Shown: positions 16,366 through 26,627, numbered from the stretch's first letter. The stretch: DNA of 64,000 nt from Tumebacillus sp. BK434 (GCF_004340785.1 NZ_SLXS01000003.1:405689-469688); one strand, 5' to 3'. A program made the numbers and translations. The notes: a model not told the origin generated them from the sequence alone.

Positions 16366-17399
16366 AGAAATATATGCACTTCCGTCTGAACACCCCGCCG
16401 CTGTCGTTCCTCGTCGACCGCAAGGCGCTCGTGTTGTCGATCGTGCTCGTCGTGCTGGTGCTCGCCACCGTCATCCTCTCCACCGGGCTTGGCGCGATGT
16501 ACATCGCACCGCTCGATGTGGTGAAAGCGCTGTTTGGCGTCGGCGACCCTGGCGCGCAGCTGGTCGTGCTCAATCTGCGCCTGCCGCGCATTCTCGTCGC
16601 GCTGCTCGTCGGCATCGCGCTCGGCGTGGCCGGGGCGATCATGCAGAGCCTGATCCGCAACCCGCTCGCTTCGCCCGACATCGTCGGCATCACCGGCGGC
16701 GCTTCGGTGGCGGCGGTGGCGTTTATCACGCTTTTTGAAGGGGTCAGCGTGCATTTCATTCCGTTCGCCGCGTTTGTCGGGGCGGCGCTGGTCACCCTTT
16801 TGATCTATGTCTTGGCTTGGAAAAACGGGGTCACGCCGCTGCGGCTCGTGCTGGTCGGCGTCGGCATCGGGTCGGCGATGACCGCGTTGACCACCCTGCT
16901 CATCGTCGCCGCCCCGATTCAGTTGACCTCGAAAGCGATGATCTGGCTGGCCGGCACGGTGTACGGCTCTTCGTGGCAAAACGTGCTGACCATCCTGCCC
17001 TGGGTCTTGGTCTTCGTTCCTCTGGCGATCGTCTTCGCCCGCAGCATCAACGTGCAGCAGCTCGGCGATGAAGTGGCGACCGGCGTCGGCAACCCGGTGC
17101 ACAAGCACCGCTTCCTGCTCCTGATGTTCACCGTGGCGCTGGCCGGTTCGGCGGTGGCGGTGGGCGGCGCGATCGGCTTCGTCGGGCTGCTGGCCCCGCA
17201 CATCGCACGCAAGCTGGTCGGCTCGGCGCTCGGCGCGCTGATCCCGACGGCCGGGCTGTTCGGCGGCTTGATCGTGCTGCTCGCCGACCTGATCGGACGC
17301 CTGGCGTTTGAACCGCTCGATGTCCCGGTCGGGATCTTCACGGCGGCGATCGGAGCTCCGTTCTTTATCTTCCTGTTATATAAGCATCGCAATCAATAG
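16362..17399 (+). CDS. FecCD-family siderophore ABC transporter permease, second subunit
   Basis: 345 residues with the same family landmarks as its neighbour ([54 protein letters not shown]). With the upstream permease it forms the heterodimeric membrane channel. It overlaps the first permease gene by four bases (ATGA), and the ATPase gene follows after 20 bp. Confidence 0.9.
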   Translation: MKKYMHFRLNTPPLSFLVDRKALVLSIVLVVLVLATVILSTGLGAMYIAPLDVVKALFGVGDPGAQLVVLNLRLPRILVALLVGIALGVAGAIMQSLIRNPLASPDIVGITGGASVAAVAFITLFEGVSVHFIPFAAFVGAALVTLLIYVLAWKNGVTPLRLVLVGVGIGSAMTALTTLLIVAAPIQLTSKAMIWLAGTVYGSSWQNVLTILPWVLVFVPLAIVFARSINVQQLGDEVATGVGNPVHKHRFLLLMFTVALAGSAVAVGGAIGFVGLLAPHIARKLVGSALGALIPTAGLFGGLIVLLADLIGRLAFEPLDVPVGIFTAAIGAPFFIFLLYKHRNQ

Positions 17400-17419
17400 A
17401 TGAGATTGGAGAGATTCTC

Positions 17420-18238
17420 ATGGAGGCGTTGAAAACGCACAACCTCACCTTGTCCTACGGCGAGGCCACCATCATCGACAGCTTGAACCTGGCGATCCCC
17501 AAAGGCAAGATCACCGTCTTCATCGGAAGCAACGGCTGCGGCAAATCGACTCTGCTCCGCTCGCTGGCCCGCCTGCTGAAGCCGGTCTCCGGCGCGGTGC
17601 TGCTCGACGGCACCGCCGTCGCCAAACTGCCGACGAAAGAGGTCGCCAAGCGCCTCGCCATCCTGCCGCAGGGCCCGGTCGCGCCGGAAGGGCTGACCGT
17701 CCTGCAACTGGTCAAACAAGGGCGCTACCCGTACCAAAACTGGCTCCAGCAGTGGTCGGAAGAAGACGAGAAGATGGTGCGCGGCGCGCTGGAAGCGACC
17801 GGCATGGCGCCGTTTGCAGAACGGGCGGTCGACTCGCTGTCCGGCGGCCAGCGCCAGCGCGCCTGGATCGCGATGACGCTCGCCCAAGGCACGAGCACGA
17901 TTCTGCTCGATGAGCCGACGACCTACCTCGACCTGACTCATCAGATCGAAGTGCTCGACATCCTGTTTGACCTCAACCGCCACGAACAGCGCACCGTCGT
18001 CATGGTGCTGCACGATCTCAACCTCGCCTGCCGCTATGCGGACCACATCGTCGCGCTGTCCGATAAACAGATCTACGCGCAAGGCAAGCCGGAAGAGATC
18101 ATCACCACCGAGCTGGTCAAAGACGTGTTCCACATGGACTGCCAGATCATCGCCGATCCGGTGTTCGGCACTCCGATGCTGGTGCCGTTTGGCAAAGGCC
18201 GGCACCTGCACATCGAGCAAGCGGTCGCCATCGGTTAA
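17420..18238 (+). CDS. Siderophore ABC transporter ATP-binding protein
   Basis: 272 residues, FecE/FepC type. Walker [10 protein letters not shown] (36-44), signature LSGGQ (141-145), Walker B ILLDEP (162-167) and the switch histidine in VLHDLN are intact. It powers the two FecCD permeases from the cytosolic side. Last gene of the operon; a hairpin with a T run follows at 18272-18316. Confidence 0.92.
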   Translation: MEALKTHNLTLSYGEATIIDSLNLAIPKGKITVFIGSNGCGKSTLLRSLARLLKPVSGAVLLDGTAVAKLPTKEVAKRLAILPQGPVAPEGLTVLQLVKQGRYPYQNWLQQWSEEDEKMVRGALEATGMAPFAERAVDSLSGGQRQRAWIAMTLAQGTSTILLDEPTTYLDLTHQIEVLDILFDLNRHEQRTVVMVLHDLNLACRYADHIVALSDKQIYAQGKPEEIITTELVKDVFHMDCQIIADPVFGTPMLVPFGKGRHLHIEQAVAIG

Positions 18239-18271
18239 CTGGCACCATCTGTTGGTATAGTTTTCCTCCGC

Positions 18272-18316
18272 CCTCCCGACACTAAGAGGTGATCTTATCG
18301 TGTCGGGAGGTTTTTT
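18272..18316 (+). terminator. Terminator hairpin containing the ribosome binding site of the next gene
   Basis: CCTCCCGACAC (18272-18282) pairs perfectly with GTGTCGGGAGG (18300-18310), followed by six T (18311-18316) and immediately by ATG 18317. The 3' arm carries the GGGAGG that must serve as the Shine-Dalgarno of the Memo-AMMECR1 gene. The structure therefore acts as a terminator for the transporter operon and would also mask that site in any read-through RNA. Confidence 0.75.
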
Positions 18317-19723
18317 ATGGACGGAAAAATCGTGCTGGGCGCCTTGATGCCCCATCCGCCGCTGATCATCCCCGAGATCGGCGGCGAGGAGACGGAACAA
18401 GTGCGCGCCACAGCAGCCGCGATGCGGCAGGCGGCGGAAGACTTGGTGCGGGTGAACCCCGATGTGGTGATCGTCATCTCGCCGCACGGGCCGATGTTCG
18501 AAGACGCGGTGACGGTGATGGGCGGCGCTGTGTTGCACGGCGATCTGGGCGAGTTTCAGTCGGACAGAACGTTTTCCTATGTCAGTGATGTGGAATTGGC
18601 CAATGAGATCGTGAAAGAGGCGGCGGAGCGTGAGGTGTCGCTGTACCTGATGGATGAGCGCTTGAAACAGGAGTTTGGCATCGCGAGCGAAGTCGACTAC
18701 GGGGCTGGCGTCCCGCTCTCTTTTTTCGAGCAAGCGGGCTATCGCGGACCGATCGTGCTGCTCTGCCCCGGCGGGGTCAGCGCGGAGATGCTGTATCAGG
18801 CCGGGCTCTGTGTGCAGACGGCGGTGCGGAAGCTGGGGCGTCGCGCGGTGGTGCTGGCGAGCGGCGACAATTCGCATGCGCTGGCGAACGACGCTCCGCT
18901 GGGGTTTCGCGAGGAAGGGGTGGCGTTTGATGCGGTTTTGCAGGAATGTTTGCAGGCAAGCGACTTAGCGCGGCTGCTCACACTTGATGAGACGATGCTG
19001 GATGCGGCGGCGGAAGACACGGTCGGGTCGCTGACTTTGCTCTGCGGCGCGTTCGACCGCGTGCCGCTCCTCACGGAGCTGCTCTCCTATGAAGGGCCGT
19101 TTGGCGTCGGCTACACGGTGGCCATGATGTCGCCGAACAGCGGCGATGCCGCTTCCCTGCTCCCCCATATTTTGGAGACGCGGGCGGCGCGGCTGGAGGC
19201 GATCCGTGCCGCGGAGACGCCGTTTGTGCGGTTGGCGCGGGCGGCGCTGGAGACGTATGTGCAGGAGGAACAGATGATCGCGCCGCCTGCCTTGATGCCT
19301 GCGGAGATGAAGCGCGCCGGGGGCTGCTTCGTGTCGATCAAGCAGCAGGGCCGGCTGCGCGGCTGCATCGGCACGGTCGACGCGGTGACCGGGTCGCTCG
19401 CCGAAGAGATCATCCGCAACGCGATCGCAGCGGGCACGGCCGACGACCGTTTTTTCCCTGTCGAGGAAGAGGAGCTGGACGGGCTGATCTACAACGTCGA
19501 CGTGCTGGAGCCGGCCGAGCCGGTCACCGACCTCAGCGAGCTGAACCCGCGAGTCTATGGCTTGATCGTGGTCCAAGGCGACCGCAGCGCCGTGCTGCTC
19601 CCCGCTCTCGACGGCGTGTACACAGTTGATGAGCAGGTAAGATACGCCAAGGAAAAAGCGGGCATCGCGCAGGACGAAACGGGCGTGGAGCTGTTTCGCT
19701 TCCAAGTCACCCGATATCTATAA
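18317..19723 (+). CDS. Memo-like (class III dioxygenase fold)/AMMECR1 fusion, AmmeMemoRadiSam system protein
   Basis: 468 residues. The N-terminal part (about 1-270) is a LigB/Memo-type domain with histidines in MPHPPLI, ISPHGPMF and DNSHAL. The C-terminal part (about 285-468) is an AMMECR1 domain with the signature LRGCIGT. Such fusions are annotated as part of the AmmeMemoRadiSam group, which normally includes a radical SAM enzyme; none is visible here. Biochemical function is unsettled. The only ribosome binding site lies in the 3' arm of the terminator in front of it. Confidence 0.8.
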   Translation: MDGKIVLGALMPHPPLIIPEIGGEETEQVRATAAAMRQAAEDLVRVNPDVVIVISPHGPMFEDAVTVMGGAVLHGDLGEFQSDRTFSYVSDVELANEIVKEAAEREVSLYLMDERLKQEFGIASEVDYGAGVPLSFFEQAGYRGPIVLLCPGGVSAEMLYQAGLCVQTAVRKLGRRAVVLASGDNSHALANDAPLGFREEGVAFDAVLQECLQASDLARLLTLDETMLDAAAEDTVGSLTLLCGAFDRVPLLTELLSYEGPFGVGYTVAMMSPNSGDAASLLPHILETRAARLEAIRAAETPFVRLARAALETYVQEEQMIAPPALMPAEMKRAGGCFVSIKQQGRLRGCIGTVDAVTGSLAEEIIRNAIAAGTADDRFFPVEEEELDGLIYNVDVLEPAEPVTDLSELNPRVYGLIVVQGDRSAVLLPALDGVYTVDEQVRYAKEKAGIAQDETGVELFRFQVTRYL

Positions 19724-19740
19724 AAAAGGCAGTCAGCCAC

Positions 19741-20493
<753 letters not shown>

Positions 20494-20505
20494 GTCAGCA
20501 ACCCC

Positions 20506-21438
20506 CTAGAATATCAGCCAGTTCATCAAGAGTAAAAATGCCAGATACAGTGCCGTCGACCGATACAGCAGGGAGATCGTCTGCAAAATGTGACCGGGTG
20601 CGATCGGCTCCACCGGGTCGCCGAGATAGGCACGAAACGACTTCACGCCGTGGTATTGGTTCTCCCCGCCTAGGCGGATGCCGAGCGCCCCGGCCACCGC
20701 CGCTTCCGCCCAGCCGCTGTTCGGGCTCGGGTGCTTTTTGGCGTCGCGCCGGGCGAGCCGCCATGCGTCCCGGCCTTTTTTTCCGGCGGCGAGGACGAGG
20801 AACGGAACGGTCAGGCGGGCCGGGATGAAGTTGGCGAGATCATCCAAACGGGCCGACGCCCAGCCGAGGTGGAGGTATTTATCGTTTTTGTAGCCGACCA
20901 TCGAGTCGAGCGTGTTGACGGCGCGGTAGGCCAAAGCGAGCGGCGCGCCGCCGAGCAGTGCGAAGAACAAAGGAGCCGTGACGGCGTCGACGATGTTTTC
21001 TGCGACCGTTTCGATGCCGCCGCGGGCGATCTCCGAGGAATCGAGGTGCCCGGTATCACGCCCGACGATCCACGAGAGGCGTTGGCGGGCGAGAGCGAGA
21101 TCGCCTCCCTGCAATGCCTTATAAACGCCGCGCCCGGCATCGGCGAGCCCTTTGACGGCGATGGTCGTGGAGATCAGCCAGATCTCCAGCGCGAGCCCGA
21201 GCCACGGGTGCAGCGCGTAGAGCTCTTTCAGCAACCAGTAGCTCAGCGCATACACGCCGCCCACGAGGAGCAGCGGGAACAAGATGCCTTTCAGACGCTC
21301 TGCCCATTTGCTGCGCCTGCGTTTGGCGAGCAGGCGGTCGAGGGCGGAGATCCCTTTGCCCATCCAGACCACCGGATGCGGCAGCCGGGGCGGGTCGCCG
21401 ACGAGCAGGTCGATCAGGTAGGCGAAGGCGAGAGTCAT
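20506..21438 (-). CDS. cbiB: Adenosylcobinamide-phosphate synthase
   Basis: 310 residues, integral membrane protein. It attaches (R)-1-aminopropan-2-ol phosphate, made by CobD, to adenosylcobyric acid. Family landmarks are the N-terminal LIDLLVGDPPRLPHPVVWMG, the ETVAENIVDAVTAPLFF segment and the NTLDSMVGYKN motif, with several hydrophobic helices between. It lies 58 bp after cbiZ and 12 bp before cobA. Confidence 0.93.
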   Translation of the reverse strand: MTLAFAYLIDLLVGDPPRLPHPVVWMGKGISALDRLLAKRRRSKWAERLKGILFPLLLVGGVYALSYWLLKELYALHPWLGLALEIWLISTTIAVKGLADAGRGVYKALQGGDLALARQRLSWIVGRDTGHLDSSEIARGGIETVAENIVDAVTAPLFFALLGGAPLALAYRAVNTLDSMVGYKNDKYLHLGWASARLDDLANFIPARLTVPFLVLAAGKKGRDAWRLARRDAKKHPSPNSGWAEAAVAGALGIRLGGENQYHGVKSFRAYLGDPVEPIAPGHILQTISLLYRSTALYLAFLLLMNWLIF

Positions 21439-21496
21439 GGATGCGTCCTCCTTTCGGCAGTGCGAGAGACGTTCGTCAAACAGATCCGGTAGCGCA

Positions 21497-22177
21497 TCAG
21501 ATCTGCTCCCGCTGTGTCCTCTGATGCTGCAAAGAGCGAGTCAGGGAGTGATAGACGGTATCCGCGATAGCTCCCCCAAGCTCCGTCGCGACCCCGGCGT
21601 ACTGGTGGATGCCGCTGTACTCCGGGTCCTGCGTGGCGGCGACGATCACCGCGTCGGTCGTTGTGCCGGTCGCGCTGCGCCCGCTGCCGTCGTGAATGGT
21701 GATGCCGCTGTCCTGCAGCGCGGCCGTCTTCGCTTCGGTGATCGTGATCACGGCGTTGATCAGCGCCGCTTCGGTCATCCGCCCGTCGATGGCGACGATG
21801 ATGTTGATCGTGCCTGCGACATAACCGGGGTACGTCTTGCGGGTGACACCGGCGCGGGCGGCGTTGCCGACACCGGCGGTGACGAAGGTGCGCAGGCGGA
21901 ATTGGTCGCCCATTGCGAATCCTTCGACCACCTGATCGACGTCGGCTGCCGTCATCATCCCGGCCGTCTCGCCGATCGGCAGGCCGAGGTCGTGCACGCG
22001 CTGCTCCAGATCCTGCCACGGGTCATCGGAGCTGTAGCCGTGCGGGACTTGCGCGTTGACGAGGTAATTTTTCTGCTGGCAGCCGCCGCCGAACAGAGAC
22101 GAGCTGACGATGTGCAAGGGGCGGTCGGCGCTGACGATCAGCGCGCCGCCCTGCAGGTGATGGCGAATCTCGCTCAC
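21497..22177 (-). CDS. cbiZ: Adenosylcobinamide amidohydrolase
   Basis: 226 residues, CbiZ family. It removes the aminopropanol arm of adenosylcobinamide to regenerate adenosylcobyric acid, a salvage step that remodels imported corrinoids. Landmarks are SSSLFGGGC near residue 30, the GMMTAAD segment and FVTAGVGNAARAG, then ATGTTTDAV. It starts within the cbiP stop (ATGA) and so is co-translated with de novo genes. Confidence 0.85.
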   Translation of the reverse strand: MSEIRHHLQGGALIVSADRPLHIVSSSLFGGGCQQKNYLVNAQVPHGYSSDDPWQDLEQRVHDLGLPIGETAGMMTAADVDQVVEGFAMGDQFRLRTFVTAGVGNAARAGVTRKTYPGYVAGTINIIVAIDGRMTEAALINAVITITEAKTAALQDSGITIHDGSGRSATGTTTDAVIVAATQDPEYSGIHQYAGVATELGGAIADTVYHSLTRSLQHQRTQREQI

Positions 22178-23682
22178 GTCCGGTTCACCCCGTTCCAGCT
22201 GCCGAGGATCTGGTAGAGGCGATCCATGTCGAGATGCTGGCGGAGATGGACGGCGAGCTTGTGGTAGCTCTGCTCGCGGCGCTCCGCTTCGCTCGTCACC
22301 TCGTCACCGCAGGGAGGCAGCCCTTTCTCGGCGCGGATGCCGTTCAGGAACTGGCGCGTGAAGGCGCGGTTTTGGAACAGTCCGTGCAGGTAGGTGCCAA
22401 AGACGGTACCGTCTGCGGAGCGCGCGCCGTCTTGTTCGCCCGATGCGAACTGCAGGAACGGCTCCGCTCCGTGGCGCTCGGTGCGGCCGAGGTGGATCTC
22501 GTAGCCTTCGACTTCATGCCCGGCGAACGGGCCGAGCAGTTGACCCCGGTTGCGGATCGTGCGCTTGTCGGCGTAGAACGTGGTCGAGGCGGCGAGCAGG
22601 CCGAGCCCGTCCAGCGTGGCACAGGTCGACTCGACGCTTTCCGGGTCGTGCAGCTGCTCGCCGAGCATCTGAAACCCGCCGCAGATGCCGGCGACCCGCG
22701 TGCCTTTCGCATGTGCGGCGCGAATGGCGTCGGCAAGTCCTTGTTCCTGCAGCCAGATCAGGTCTTGCACCGTGTTTTTGCTGCCCGGCAGCACGATCAG
22801 GTCGGGCGTGCCGAATCCGCGCAAGGAGGAGATGTAGCGGACGCTGGTGCTCGGCTCTTCCTGCAGTGGCGAGATGTCGGTGAAGTTGGAGATGCGCGGG
22901 AGCTTGATCACCGCGATGTCGAGGTCGGCGGTGAGCTGGTCACGTTTTTTCAACTTTAGCGCGTCGAGGGCCAGCGAATCTTCCGGGTCGATGTCGTGCT
23001 CAAAGTGCGGGATGACGCCGAGCACGGGGATGCCGGTGCGCTGTTCGAGCCAGACGAGGCCGCTGTCGAGCAGCTCTTTATTGCCGCGAAACTTGTTGAT
23101 GATGAAGCCTTGGACGCGGGCGCGCTCATGCGGTTCGAGCAGTTCGAGCGTGCCGACGATCGAGGCAAACACGCCGCCGCGCTCGATGTCGGCGGCGAGC
23201 AGGACGGGGCAGTCGAGCAGATCAGCCATGCGCATGTTGGCGATGTCGCGGTCTTTGAGGTTGATCTCAGCCGGGCTGCCCGCGCCTTCGACGACGAGCA
23301 TGTTGAAGGACTCCGAGAGGCGGTCGATCGACGCTTGGATTTTCGGCAGCACCTGCGGGACGAAATCGTTGCGGTAGGCGAACGCTTCCATGTCGGCGAA
23401 GTGGCGGCCGTGGACGATGACTTCGGAGATCATGTGCGCTTTCGGCTTGAGCAGGATCGGGTTCATGTCGACGGTCGCTTCGATGCCGCACGCTTCGGCC
23501 TGCACGCCTTGGGCGCGACCGATCTCGCCGCCGTCCTGGGTGATGTAGGAGTTGAGCGCCATGTTTTGCGATTTGAACGGCGCGACGCGGTAGCCGTCTT
23601 CGCGGAAAATGCGGCACAGGCCGGTGACGAGCAGGCTTTTGCCCGCATCGGACGAGGTGCCTTGGATCATCAGGCTTTTCAT
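22174..23682 (-). CDS. cbiP: Cobyric acid synthase
   Basis: About 502 residues. It amidates side chains b, d, e and g of adenosylcobyrinate a,c-diamide using glutamine and ATP. The N-terminal P-loop-like MIQGTSSDAGKS and the FKSQNMALNSYIT segment belong to the synthetase domain; the C-terminal class I glutaminase domain has the cysteine in VAGICGGFQMLG. I use ATG 23682 (AAGGAG 7 bases upstream, ATGA overlap with cobC); the longer frame lacks a site. CobQ is the alternative name. Confidence 0.95.
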   Translation of the reverse strand: MKSLMIQGTSSDAGKSLLVTGLCRIFREDGYRVAPFKSQNMALNSYITQDGGEIGRAQGVQAEACGIEATVDMNPILLKPKAHMISEVIVHGRHFADMEAFAYRNDFVPQVLPKIQASIDRLSESFNMLVVEGAGSPAEINLKDRDIANMRMADLLDCPVLLAADIERGGVFASIVGTLELLEPHERARVQGFIINKFRGNKELLDSGLVWLEQRTGIPVLGVIPHFEHDIDPEDSLALDALKLKKRDQLTADLDIAVIKLPRISNFTDISPLQEEPSTSVRYISSLRGFGTPDLIVLPGSKNTVQDLIWLQEQGLADAIRAAHAKGTRVAGICGGFQMLGEQLHDPESVESTCATLDGLGLLAASTTFYADKRTIRNRGQLLGPFAGHEVEGYEIHLGRTERHGAEPFLQFASGEQDGARSADGTVFGTYLHGLFQNRAFTRQFLNGIRAEKGLPPCGDEVTSEAERREQSYHKLAVHLRQHLDMDRLYQILGSWNGVNRT

Positions 23683-24236
23683 CGGAGGTCTCCTTCCGAG
23701 AGCTTCAGGATGGCGTGGCCGCCCGGCGGGAGGCGCAAAGTGTGAAACAGGGTCGTGTCGCGGTGCGCGTATTTCGCCAACAGCCAGCGCAGCGGACCGC
23801 CGTGGGAGACGGCGGCGACCGTTTGCTCGGGGTGCCGGGCGAGGATGTCGTGCAGCCAACTACTGAGGCGCAGATCGAGCTGCTGCAAGGTCTCACCGCC
23901 CGGCGGTGCGAAATGCCACGGGTCGTCGTACCAGCTGTAGAGGTGATCGCGTTCGGAGATCTCGTCATAGGTCAACGCTTCCCAGGCGCCGAAATGCAGC
24001 TCGGCCAGCCGCTCATCCGCGCGGAGCTCTTCGCCGAGTTGCGCGGCGGTGGCTAGGGTGCGCTGGTACGGGCTGTGGTAAATGGCGGCGATGCGGTGTT
24101 CACTGAAGGCGGCGCGGAGCTCGGCAGCTTGGGCGAGCCCGGTGGCGTTGAGCGGGACGTCGGTACGGCCGATGTAGCGGCGCTGCACGTTGGCGTCCGT
24201 CTCACCGTGGCGGATCAAGAGCAGGGTCGTCGTCAT
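23679..24236 (-). CDS. cobC: Alpha-ribazole phosphatase, histidine phosphatase family
   Basis: 185 residues starting MTTTLLLIRHGETDANVQ; the RHGE motif carries the phospho-accepting histidine, and SHGGPLRW near the C-terminus holds the second catalytic histidine. In this operon it is expected to remove the 5' phosphate from alpha-ribazole phosphate or adenosylcobalamin phosphate. ATG 24236 overlaps the cobS stop (ATGA). The family is broad; the specific call rests on context. Confidence 0.85.
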   Translation of the reverse strand: MTTTLLLIRHGETDANVQRRYIGRTDVPLNATGLAQAAELRAAFSEHRIAAIYHSPYQRTLATAAQLGEELRADERLAELHFGAWEALTYDEISERDHLYSWYDDPWHFAPPGGETLQQLDLRLSSWLHDILARHPEQTVAAVSHGGPLRWLLAKYAHRDTTLFHTLRLPPGGHAILKLSEGDLR

Positions 24237-25069
24237 GTCAGCAGGAACCCGAACAGGACGGTGACTTCGACCAGTTCGCACAGTGCGCCGTAAATGTCGC
24301 CGGTCAGCCCGCCGAGCTTGTTCTTGGCCGCGGCGATCAGCATCCCGCCTGCGAGGAGCGGGAAGAGCAGTGTCCAGTGGAGCAAAATCAAGCCGGGCAC
24401 CGCGAGCAGAAGCGGCCAGAGCCGATACCAGCGCGGCCGCGTGCGCAGCGTCTGGGCGAGGCCTTCTGCCCGCGCGTACGGGAAGGCGTACAGCGCGAAG
24501 AGCATGGCGGTACGTCCCAGGATCACCGCTGTGAAGATGCCGAGCCACAGGTCGCTCCCCTGCAGATGGGCGAGCAAGACCGCCTTATTGCCCAGCAACA
24601 GCACCGCCGCCAACACGCCCATCGCGCCGACGCGCGAGTCTTTCATGATCTCCAGCACCCGCTCCCGCGGGCGCTGACTGCCAAAACCGTCCGCCGTGTC
24701 CATCAGTCCGTCGAGGTGCAGACCTCCGGTGAGATAGACCCATACGGTAACGAGGAGCATGGCGAGCACCATCGAAGGCAGATGGTCTTGCAGCAAAAAT
24801 GCGGCAAGCGCCAGCACAGAGCCAAGAACAGCTCCTGCCAGCGGGTACATCGGCGGACTGTGCGGCCAAGCGCCCGCTTCAAGCTGCTTCGGCACAGGGA
24901 AGCGCGTTAAGAACGCGAGTGCGTGCCAGAACGCGTCGAGGTGTAGTCGCATAGCAGAGCTCTTTTCTTTCGATTGAAACGCCTCGTCCTGCGATGCAGA
25001 ACGGGCCGTCGCTATTGTAGACTCGTCTTCCCGACCGCTTCTTGTATCATTGCGAGTACTATCGTTCAT
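24233..25069 (-). CDS. cobS: Adenosylcobinamide-GDP ribazoletransferase (cobalamin synthase)
   Basis: 278 residues, membrane protein. It joins AdoCbi-GDP and alpha-ribazole (phosphate) to complete the lower ligand. The diagnostic LDGLMDTADGFGS and KDSRVGAMG motifs are present. The ATG at 25069 overlaps the cobU stop; it adds about 39 polar residues before the conserved MRLHLDAFWHALAFLTRFP. ATG 24952 is the alternative start but has only a weak ribosome binding site. Confidence 0.93.
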   Translation of the reverse strand: MNDSTRNDTRSGREDESTIATARSASQDEAFQSKEKSSAMRLHLDAFWHALAFLTRFPVPKQLEAGAWPHSPPMYPLAGAVLGSVLALAAFLLQDHLPSMVLAMLLVTVWVYLTGGLHLDGLMDTADGFGSQRPRERVLEIMKDSRVGAMGVLAAVLLLGNKAVLLAHLQGSDLWLGIFTAVILGRTAMLFALYAFPYARAEGLAQTLRTRPRWYRLWPLLLAVPGLILLHWTLLFPLLAGGMLIAAAKNKLGGLTGDIYGALCELVEVTVLFGFLLT

Positions 25070-25599
25070 AACTTTAATGCCCTGCCTGCGATCACAAGAT
25101 GGACTTCCTCTGCATGCCCGGCCAGAACTTGGTTGATCTCGCCGAGCAGGTCGGCGAAGATGCGGCCGAGCTTGGTGAGGGCGACGCCGCCGAGCCCGGT
25201 TTCGGTGGTGACGAGGACGGCATGGCGGTCGGGGTCGCTGAACAGCTGGGCGAGGCGCTCCGCTTCGGAGAGGATTTGAGTGCGGATGGTCTCAGATCGC
25301 AGCTCCGATTCGGGGCGGCTCATCAGGATCTGAGACAGCCACGCCGACATACAATCGACCAGCACGCAGTCCCAGCCGTCCATGTTGTTCACCAGCGTTT
25401 CGGTGAGCAAAGCGCCGGATTCGAGCAGGCCCCACTGGGCGGGCCTGCGGTCGCGGTGCAGGCGGATGCGCTGCTGCATCTCTTCATCCCACGCCTGGCC
25501 TGTTGCGACATATAACACACGCCGGTCGAGTCCGGCCCGCTGCTCCGCGAAGCCGCTTTTGCCGGAGCGGACGCCTCCGGTCACGAGCACGTAGGGCAT
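25066..25599 (-). CDS. cobU: Adenosylcobinamide kinase/guanylyltransferase
   Basis: 177 residues beginning MPYVLVTGGVRSGKSGFAE with the P-loop GGVRSGKS. It phosphorylates adenosylcobinamide and transfers GMP from GTP to give AdoCbi-GDP. Further landmarks are YVATGQAWDEEM and VLVDCMSAWLSQ. ATG 25599 has GGAGGAGATCGC in front and overlaps the cobD end by 19 bases. Confidence 0.93.
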   Translation of the reverse strand: MPYVLVTGGVRSGKSGFAEQRAGLDRRVLYVATGQAWDEEMQQRIRLHRDRRPAQWGLLESGALLTETLVNNMDGWDCVLVDCMSAWLSQILMSRPESELRSETIRTQILSEAERLAQLFSDPDRHAVLVTTETGLGGVALTKLGRIFADLLGEINQVLAGHAEEVHLVIAGRALKL

Positions 25600-26627
25600 G
25601 CGATCTCCTCCTTTACCGCCTGCAGCAATTGCAGGTTCTCTTCCCGCGTCCGCACCGCCACGCGGTAAAACCCGTCTCCCAGCCCCGGATAGTCCGCACA
25701 GCTGCGGATCAAGATCCCCCGCCGACCCAGCCGTTCCGCCAGGTCGGGCTGCGGCAGCGCAAAGAGGACAAAATTGACCTCCCCGCTGTACACCTTCGCC
25801 CCCAACTGCTGCAGACCGGCGACGAGGAACGGACGCTCCTCCGTCAGCCAGGCTAAGGTGCGTTCCGTGAACACCGCGTCCTGCAGCCCGGCCACCCCTG
25901 CTAACTGAGCGAGGACGTTGACCGACCAAGGCGGCAGTTCACGCTTGATGCGTGCCACCAGCTTTTGCTCACCCAGCAGATAACCGAGGCGCAGGCCCGG
26001 TATCGCGTAAAACTTCGTCAGCGAACGCAGCAGGATCACATTCGGACGCAACGTCACGCGCCGCTCCGGCAGAAAATCCACAAACGCTTCGTCCACCACC
26101 AAAAACGCCCCTCGTGCCGCCAGCACATCGGCCAGCTCCTCCAGCCACTCCTGAGGGACGGTGCGCCCGTTCGGGTTGTTCGGCGAGGCGATCACAAACA
26201 CATCGACCTCTCCGCACACCGCCAGCAGTTCCGCTTTCACCGGCAGAAAATCGTCCTCCGCCCGCGCATACACGCTGACCAGCTCCGCCTCCTGCGCCGC
26301 TTCGGCATACTCGGCAAAGCACGGCTGCAAGAGCCCGACACGTTTCGGACGCAGCGCGTGGAAGATCGCAAACAGCAGCTCCGCCGCGCCGTTCCCCGCG
26401 AGGATGCAGGCGCCCGGCAGACCCGTTTTTTCCGCCAAGGCGAGGTGCAGACCGGACGCCTCCGGGTCGGGGTAATGCATCACCGACTCCACGCCGCGCA
26501 AGATCGCCTGCTTCACCAACTGCGGCGGCCCGAGCGGGTTGATGTTCGCGCTGAAATCCAGAAACGACTCGGGCGGCACCCCGTACTGCTCCGCTGCCGC
26601 CTGCAGGTTACCGCCGTGCTTGGCCAT
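25581..26627 (-). CDS. cobD: L-threonine-O-3-phosphate decarboxylase
   Basis: About 348 residues, class I/II PLP aminotransferase fold. It makes (R)-1-aminopropan-2-ol phosphate for CbiB. It begins MAKHGGNLQAAAEQYG, then DFSANINPLGPP, SPNNPNGRTVP, DEAFVDF and SLTKFYAIPGLRLGY with the PLP lysine in SLTK. ATG 26627 (GGAAGGGG upstream) lies 20 bases inside the cbiA end; the longer open frame upstream is only the shadow of cbiA. Confidence 0.92.
   Translation of the reverse strand: MAKHGGNLQAAAEQYGVPPESFLDFSANINPLGPPQLVKQAILRGVESVMHYPDPEASGLHLALAEKTGLPGACILAGNGAAELLFAIFHALRPKRVGLLQPCFAEYAEAAQEAELVSVYARAEDDFLPVKAELLAVCGEVDVFVIASPNNPNGRTVPQEWLEELADVLAARGAFLVVDEAFVDFLPERRVTLRPNVILLRSLTKFYAIPGLRLGYLLGEQKLVARIKRELPPWSVNVLAQLAGVAGLQDAVFTERTLAWLTEERPFLVAGLQQLGAKVYSGEVNFVLFALPQPDLAERLGRRGILIRSCADYPGLGDGFYRVAVRTREENLQLLQAVKEEIACPTCS

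Noticed and set aside
17393-18877. 494-codon minus-strand frame over the siderophore ATPase and Memo gene
   Set aside because: Shadow of two well-supported + strand genes; it even reads through the terminator hairpin between them.
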